Shown: one piece after another, positions 15,914-19,440 of the stretch | How the letters are laid out: the number at the start of each line of letters is the position of its first letter | Numbering within the stretch: position 1 is the stretch's first letter | Source of the DNA: Scleromatobacter sp038208735 | GTDB lineage: Bacteria > Pseudomonadota > Gammaproteobacteria > Burkholderiales > Burkholderiaceae_C | DNA length: 19,440 nt | Assembly: GCA_038208735.1 (NCBI GenBank) | Contig: JBBQYL010000083.1 | Coordinates: 1 to 19,440 of the forward strand | Direction of reading: 5' to 3' | Notes under the pieces: generated by a model | What the model was told of the DNA's origin: nothing | Seen by the model: only the letters and a program-made list of their open reading frames with translations | Database searches by the model: none | Made by a program: the position numbers and the translations under genes

Positions 15914-17158
15914 ATGACCCACCCGATGCCCCGCGTGATCGCGCACCTCGACATGGACGCCTTCTACGCGTCCGTCGAGCTGCTGCGCTATCCGATGATC
16001 CGCGGGCTGGCCGCGGTGGTGGGCGGCGGACGGCGCCACACGCCGGTGCCGCAGGCCGACGGCACGCTCAAGTTCGCCACGCTGGAGGACTACGCCGGCC
16101 GCGGCGTGGTCACCACCTCCACCTACGAGGCGCGCGCCTTCGGCGTGTTCTCGGGCATGGGCATGATGAAGGCCGCCGCGCTGGCGCCGCACGCCATCCT
16201 GCTGCCGATGGACTTCGACAGCTACCGGCTGTACTCGCGCAAGTTCAAGGCCGCCGTGGCCGAGCTCGCGCCGGTGATCGAGGATCGCGGCATCGACGAG
16301 ATCTACATCGACCTCACCGACATTCCCGGCATCCGCGACACCATCGGCCACGACCCGCTGGGCGGCGTGCGCGCGTTCGCCCATGAGCTGAAGAACAACG
16401 TGCACCGCGCCACCGGCCTCACGTGCTCGGTGGGCGTCACGCCCAACAAGCTGCTGTCCAAGATCGCGTCGGAACTCGACAAGCCCAACGGCCTTACCGT
16501 GCTCACCACGGAGGACATTCCCACGCGCATCTGGCCGCTGCCCGTGCGACGCATCAACGGCATCGGGCCGAAGGCCGGCGCGCGGCTCGACGCGCTGGGC
16601 ATCCACACCATCGGCGAACTCGCGGCGCGCGACATGGACTGGTTGGTGCAGCACTTCACCGTCAACACGGCGCAGTGGCTGCACGACGTGTCGCGCGGCA
16701 TCGACGACCGCCAGGTGGTCACCAGCAGCGAGCCGGTGTCGATGAGCCGCGAGACCACCTTCGACCGCGATTTGCACGCCAAGCGCGACCGCGCCGAGCT
16801 GGGCGACATGTTCACGCAGTTGTGCACGCAGGTGGCGGCCGATCTCACGCGCAAGGGCTACGTGGGCCGCACCATCGGCATCAAGCTGCGCTTCGACGAC
16901 TTCAAGACGGTGACGCGCGACCAGTCCATCGCCATGCCCACCGCCGATCCCGCCGAGATCCGCCAACTCGCCGGCCAGTGCCTGAAGCGCGTCGACCTCA
17001 CGCGGCGGCTGCGGTTGCTCGGCGTGCGCGTGGGCGGGCTCTCGCGCCCGGGCGCGGCGGCGAGTGCGCCGGCACGTGGCGCGAAAGGCAAGTCGGGCGG
17101 CCAGGCGAGCACGGCCAGGCCGAAAGAAGAACGGCCGGACGAGCCGACGCTGTTCTGA
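15914..17158 (+). CDS. dinB: Y-family DNA polymerase IV (translesion polymerase)
   Basis: The 414-residue product is a Y-family polymerase. HLDMDAFYASVE (11-22) carries catalytic D13 and a tyrosine (Y18) at the steric-gate position, and GIDEIYIDLTD (126-136) has catalytic D128/E129. Helix-hairpin-helix motifs lie near 205-235, and the little-finger domain is about 270-375. The C-terminus is low complexity and ends DEPTLF, resembling a clamp-binding motif that would tether it to the DNA polymerase III beta clamp. Compared with E. coli DinB, about 20 extra residues (about 40-63) sit in the finger region. In-frame Met codons at 15890 and 15905 fall inside the LexA box and -10 region; 15914 is chosen, with 15926 possible. 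SOS induction is expected from the LexA box. Confidence 0.95.
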   Translation: MTHPMPRVIAHLDMDAFYASVELLRYPMIRGLAAVVGGGRRHTPVPQADGTLKFATLEDYAGRGVVTTSTYEARAFGVFSGMGMMKAAALAPHAILLPMDFDSYRLYSRKFKAAVAELAPVIEDRGIDEIYIDLTDIPGIRDTIGHDPLGGVRAFAHELKNNVHRATGLTCSVGVTPNKLLSKIASELDKPNGLTVLTTEDIPTRIWPLPVRRINGIGPKAGARLDALGIHTIGELAARDMDWLVQHFTVNTAQWLHDVSRGIDDRQVVTSSEPVSMSRETTFDRDLHAKRDRAELGDMFTQLCTQVAADLTRKGYVGRTIGIKLRFDDFKTVTRDQSIAMPTADPAEIRQLAGQCLKRVDLTRRLRLLGVRVGGLSRPGAAASAPARGAKGKSGGQASTARPKEERPDEPTLF

Positions 17159-17185
17159 CGTTCGGGGCCAGGTCCTTCGGGCCCG

Positions 17186-17740
17186 CTAGAACGCCACCTC
17201 GGCCGCATTGGCCGTCTGCGACTTGCGCCCGGGGTATTCCAGCCACGTGAACACCCTGTTGAGGTCGTCGATGATGCCACGCGCCTCCACCAGCGTCCCG
17301 TCGCCGCGGTCGATGTGGCTCGTGGTGTGCGCGTCCTTCACCAGCGTGAGGTCGTAGCCGCGTTCCAGCGTCGCGTACGCCGCCGCGCGGATGCACCAGT
17401 TGGTGGCCGCGCCGGCCAGCACCACGTGAGTGGCACCCCGTCGCGCGAGCTCCGCCTCCAGCGGGGTGTCCTCGAAGGCGGAGTTGTAGCGCTTGCAGAC
17501 GCGGAATTCGCCGTCGGCCGGCACCAGCTCCGGCACGAGCTGCCAGTCGGCCGAGCCGCGCGGCATGTCGGCGTCCTCGTGCTGCACCCAGATCACCGGC
17601 ACGCCCGCCGCCCTGGCGCCCTCCACGACCCGCACGATGTTGGCGGTCACGCGGGGCACATCCCACTTGGTGGCGACCACGCCCACCTGGAAGTCGACGA
17701 CGAGAAGAACGGCCTGGTTGCCGGTGCGAATGGTGGCCAT
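17186..17740 (-). CDS. Isochorismatase-family cysteine hydrolase
   Basis: The 184-residue protein has the isochorismatase-like fold and its catalytic triad: D16 in LLVVDFQ, K83 in VCKRYNSAF and C116 in LAGAATNWCIRAAA. The family covers isochorismatases, nicotinamidases, and biuret and other amide hydrolases; nothing here fixes the substrate. It acts in the cytoplasm, with no signal peptide. The ATG at 17740 follows an excellent AAGGGAG with a 7-nt spacer. It converges with dinB (27-bp gap) and is divergent from the lactate dehydrogenase-like gene. Confidence 0.92.
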   Translation of the reverse strand: MATIRTGNQAVLLVVDFQVGVVATKWDVPRVTANIVRVVEGARAAGVPVIWVQHEDADMPRGSADWQLVPELVPADGEFRVCKRYNSAFEDTPLEAELARRGATHVVLAGAATNWCIRAAAYATLERGYDLTLVKDAHTTSHIDRGDGTLVEARGIIDDLNRVFTWLEYPGRKSQTANAAEVAF

Positions 17741-17768
17741 GCCACAGCTCCCTTGCGATGAAGCCGCG

Positions 17769-17797
17769 AGCCTAACCGATCCGGAAAAGAGGTTCAC
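17769..17797 (-). promoter_or_regulatory. Candidate sigma-70 promoter of the isochorismatase-family gene
   Basis: On the minus strand GTGAAC (17797-17792) and TAGGCT (17774-17769) are separated by 17 bp. The start site would fall near 17762, giving a leader of about 22 nt that contains the AAGGGAG ribosome site (17754-17748). Confidence 0.45.
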
Positions 17798-17809
17798 ATG
17801 TTGCCCCGC

Positions 17810-17832
17810 ACTGACGCGGAACTGACGTCCGC
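17810..17832 (+). promoter_or_regulatory. Candidate operator in the divergent gap before the lactate dehydrogenase-like gene
   Basis: ACTGACG occurs twice with an 11-bp period (17810-17816, 17821-17827), and GCGGA/TCCGC (17816-17820, 17828-17832) form an inverted repeat around the second copy. The 11-bp spacing is about one helical turn. It lies upstream of a weak -10 candidate TACCAT (17860-17865) for the gene at 17900. Confidence 0.3.
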
Positions 17833-17899
17833 GCGACGGCAGGGCACCCTCGCCCGCGCTACCATCGCGGCACGCCGGAGGGCGTGGAGACAACACACA

Positions 17900-19051
17900 A
17901 TGACCGTCATCACCTGCATCGAAGATCTGCGCATCCTGGCGCAGAAGCGCGTGCCGCGCATGTTCTACGACTACGCCGACTCCGGCTCGTGGACCGAGGG
18001 TACCTACCGTGCCAACGAGAGCGACTTCCACAAGATCAAGCTGCGCCAGCGCGTGGCGGTCAACATGGAGAACCGCAGCCTGGCCACCGAGATGGTCGGC
18101 GTGCCGGTGCAGATGCCCGTGGCGCTGGCGCCCACGGGGCTCACGGGCATGCAGCACGCCGACGGCGAGATCCTGGCCGCGCGCGCCGCCGAGAAGTTCG
18201 GCGTGCCGTTCACGCTGTCGACGATGAGCATCTGCTCCATCGAGGACGTGGCCGCCAACACCACGGCTCCGTTCTGGTTCCAGCTCTACATGATGCGCGA
18301 CCGCGGCTTCATCGAGCGCCTGATCGAGCGCGCCCGCGCCGCCAAATGCGGCGCGCTGGTGCTCACGCTCGACCTGCAGATCCTGGGGCAGCGGCACAAG
18401 GACGTGCGCAACGGCCTGTCGGCGCCGCCCAAGCCCACCCTCGCCAACCTGATCAACCTCGCCACCAAGCCGCGCTGGTGCCTTGGGATGCTGGGCACCC
18501 GGCGGCGCAGCTTCGGCAACATCGTGGGCCATGTCGAGGGCGTCGGCGACGTCAGCCGGCTCTCCGAATGGACGTCCACCCAGTTCGACCCGGCGCTCAG
18601 CTGGGCCGACGTCGAATGGGTGAAGAAGCGCTGGGGCGGCAAGCTGATCCTCAAGGGCATCATGGACGCGGAGGACGCGCGCCTGGCAGCGCGGTCCGGC
18701 GCCGACGCGCTGATCGTGTCCAACCACGGCGGCCGCCAGCTCGACGGCGCACCCAGCTCCATCGAGGCCCTGCCGGGCATCGTCGACGCGGTGGGCAACG
18801 ACATCGAGGTGTGGATGGACGGCGGCATCCGCTCGGGCCAGGACGTCCTGAAGGCGGTGGCGCTGGGCGCCAAGGGCACGATGATCGGCCGCCCCTTCCT
18901 GTACGGCCTGGGCGCGATGGGCGAGCAGGGCGTCACGCGGTGCCTGGAGATCCTGTACAAGGAAATGGACATCACCATGGCCTTCTGCGGCCATCGCGAC
19001 CTGCGCAACGTGACGCGCGACATCCTGCTGCCGGGCACGTTCCCCACCTGA
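17900..19051 (+). CDS. lldD: FMN-dependent alpha-hydroxy-acid dehydrogenase, L-lactate dehydrogenase type
   Basis: This 383-residue flavoenzyme would oxidise L-lactate or a similar L-2-hydroxy acid to the keto acid, passing electrons to the respiratory chain at the inner face of the membrane. Conserved parts are FYDYADSGS (22-30), the ALAPTGLTGM FMN-binding start (76-84), QLY with Y130, LTLD with D158, K252 in LILKG, catalytic H276 and R279 in SNHGGRQLDG, and DGGIRSG (307-313). Length is normal for LldD/LctD. The start at 17900 (MTVITCIEDLR) follows GGAG at 17886-17889; upstream in-frame codons are Arg/Ala-rich and lie in the promoter region. No lldR or lldP gene is nearby. Close family members oxidise mandelate or glycolate, so the lactate assignment is likely but not certain. 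Confidence 0.92.
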   Translation: MTVITCIEDLRILAQKRVPRMFYDYADSGSWTEGTYRANESDFHKIKLRQRVAVNMENRSLATEMVGVPVQMPVALAPTGLTGMQHADGEILAARAAEKFGVPFTLSTMSICSIEDVAANTTAPFWFQLYMMRDRGFIERLIERARAAKCGALVLTLDLQILGQRHKDVRNGLSAPPKPTLANLINLATKPRWCLGMLGTRRRSFGNIVGHVEGVGDVSRLSEWTSTQFDPALSWADVEWVKKRWGGKLILKGIMDAEDARLAARSGADALIVSNHGGRQLDGAPSSIEALPGIVDAVGNDIEVWMDGGIRSGQDVLKAVALGAKGTMIGRPFLYGLGAMGEQGVTRCLEILYKEMDITMAFCGHRDLRNVTRDILLPGTFPT

Positions 19052-19052
19052 T

Positions 19053-19068
19053 GTGCGCGTGGGCGCAC
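19053..19068 (+). terminator. Hairpin just after the lactate dehydrogenase-like gene
   Basis: GTGCGC and GCGCAC pair perfectly around a GTGG loop, starting two bases after the stop codon. No T-tract follows, so it is not a standard intrinsic terminator; it may protect the 3' end or help Rho-dependent ending. Confidence 0.35.
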
Positions 19069-19094
19069 TGACGCGGCCGGATGCGGCTGGTCAG

Positions 19095-19136
19095 GTTGAA
19101 GCGAGGGTTGATTCTGTTGAAGTGACGGTTGAACGC
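19095..19136 (+). repeat. Two 21-bp imperfect tandem repeats with four GTTGA words
   Basis: Units 19095-19115 and 19116-19136 agree at 15 of their first 17 positions. Each contains two GTTGA words, giving GTTGA at 19095, 19107, 19116 and 19128 (steps of 12, 9 and 12). The array lies in the gene-free right end. Confidence 0.6.
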
Positions 19137-19139
19137 TTC

Positions 19140-19160
19140 GCGCGGGTGGGCTGCCCGCGC
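19140..19160. other. Strong GC-rich hairpin
   Basis: GCGCGGG and CCCGCGC form a perfect 7-bp stem with a 7-nt loop, four bases after the GTTGA repeats. It has no T-tract and no gene next to it that needs a terminator. Confidence 0.45.
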
Positions 19161-19200
19161 TGCGGAGCGACTGGCATGCACTTGGCTCGACTCCGCACGT

Positions 19201-19241
19201 GCGCCTTGAATCCAGCCTGGACGGCCGGATTCCGAGGGCGC
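19201..19241. other. Long imperfect stem-loop
   Basis: Nested arms pair as GCGCC/GGCGC, GAATCC/GGATTC and GCC/GGC, with one A-C mismatch and a small internal loop, around a 5-nt loop: 14 pairs in 41 nt. It could be a structured RNA or the core of a repeat element. Confidence 0.4.
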
Positions 19242-19440
19242 TCTGTCAAGGTTCTTCCGCGCGACGTTTGCGGGCCGCGTTCGGCAGCTTCGTATGCGCG
19301 CCGGCAATGCCCTCGACGTCCCGGTGCTGCGTCTCGCCAAGTACACGCCCGCCGCACCGCTGGTTCACCCAGGCGGTTGGGACAAATTCGGTTCCCCATT
19401 TTTGTTGTTTGGTTTGGGCAGCGTCGGGCCTTCGAGGCCG

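Larger units (their letters stand above)
19052..19440. other. Gene-free right end
   Basis: No frame here reads as a credible protein: the open frames are short, Arg/Ser/Thr-rich and lack a ribosome site or recognisable motif. Composition is less GC-rich than the rest of the window toward the end, with a T-rich stretch at about 19399-19415. The region contains the hairpins and tandem repeats listed separately. It may be the flank of a repeated or mobile element that continues past the window. Confidence 0.5.

Noticed and set aside
19128..19134. GTTGAAC as an integron attC core site (GTTRRRY)
   Set aside because: It fits one core-site consensus, but I found no matching RYYYAAC partner at attC distance on the same strand and no cassette or integrase in the window.
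19091..19399. Short minus-strand frames in the right end as small proteins
   Set aside because: They lack a ribosome site, are rich in Arg, Thr and Ser with no domain, and overlap the dyads and tandem repeats; I cannot support them as genes.

Overview
The window is high-GC, densely coded DNA that reads as a chromosomal segment of a betaproteobacterium of the order Burkholderiales, probably near Rubrivivax/Roseateles/Rhizobacter. This is inferred from argH divergent from an AlgZ/AlgR-type two-component pair, from the codon usage and from the protein styles; no rRNA or marker gene fixes the genus. I see no tRNA, rRNA, CRISPR array, transposase or phage gene.

Layout. Positions 1-2181 (minus strand) hold an AlgZ-like histidine kinase, a LytTR response regulator and the start of a GNAT-like acetyltransferase cut by the window edge. 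argH (2279-3712, plus) is divergent from them. A multi-spanning orphan histidine kinase (3630-5144, minus) converges on argH, and their 3' ends overlap by 83 bp. Positions 5235-14419 (minus) form one co-directional block of eight genes: MacA-like adaptor, ABC ATPase, TolC-like outer-membrane channel, two different MacB/FtsX-type permeases, a small secreted protein of unknown function, an NtrC-family sigma-54 activator and an NtrY-like sensor kinase. Then come a DUF1345 membrane protein (minus), a DUF2177 membrane protein (plus), a DinB-type Y-family DNA polymerase (plus) with a LexA box, an isochorismatase-family hydrolase (minus) and an FMN-dependent L-lactate dehydrogenase-like enzyme (plus). 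The last 389 bases have no convincing gene but contain tandem repeats and strong dyads.

The most interesting unit is the efflux block. The 166-bp gap in front of the adaptor gene carries a complete sigma-54 control region on the minus strand. A perfect -24/-12 element (14469-14484) lies about 39 nt of leader upstream of the ATG. A perfect IHF consensus (14513-14525) is centred near -61. A cluster of GCGGACA half-sites, including a 14-bp perfect palindrome (14550-14586), lies near -92 to -128. The activator and kinase are the last two genes of the same block, so the simplest model is a self-amplifying, envelope-sensing export system: kinase to activator to sigma-54 promoter to pump plus more kinase and activator. 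Substrate and signal cannot be read from the sequence.

Two smaller themes: several genes have a -10-like hexamer ending in AAT only 6-8 nt before the start codon, followed by a GC-rich GCGG-like stretch, suggesting leaderless or near-leaderless transcripts; and dinB has an SOS box overlapping its presumed promoter.
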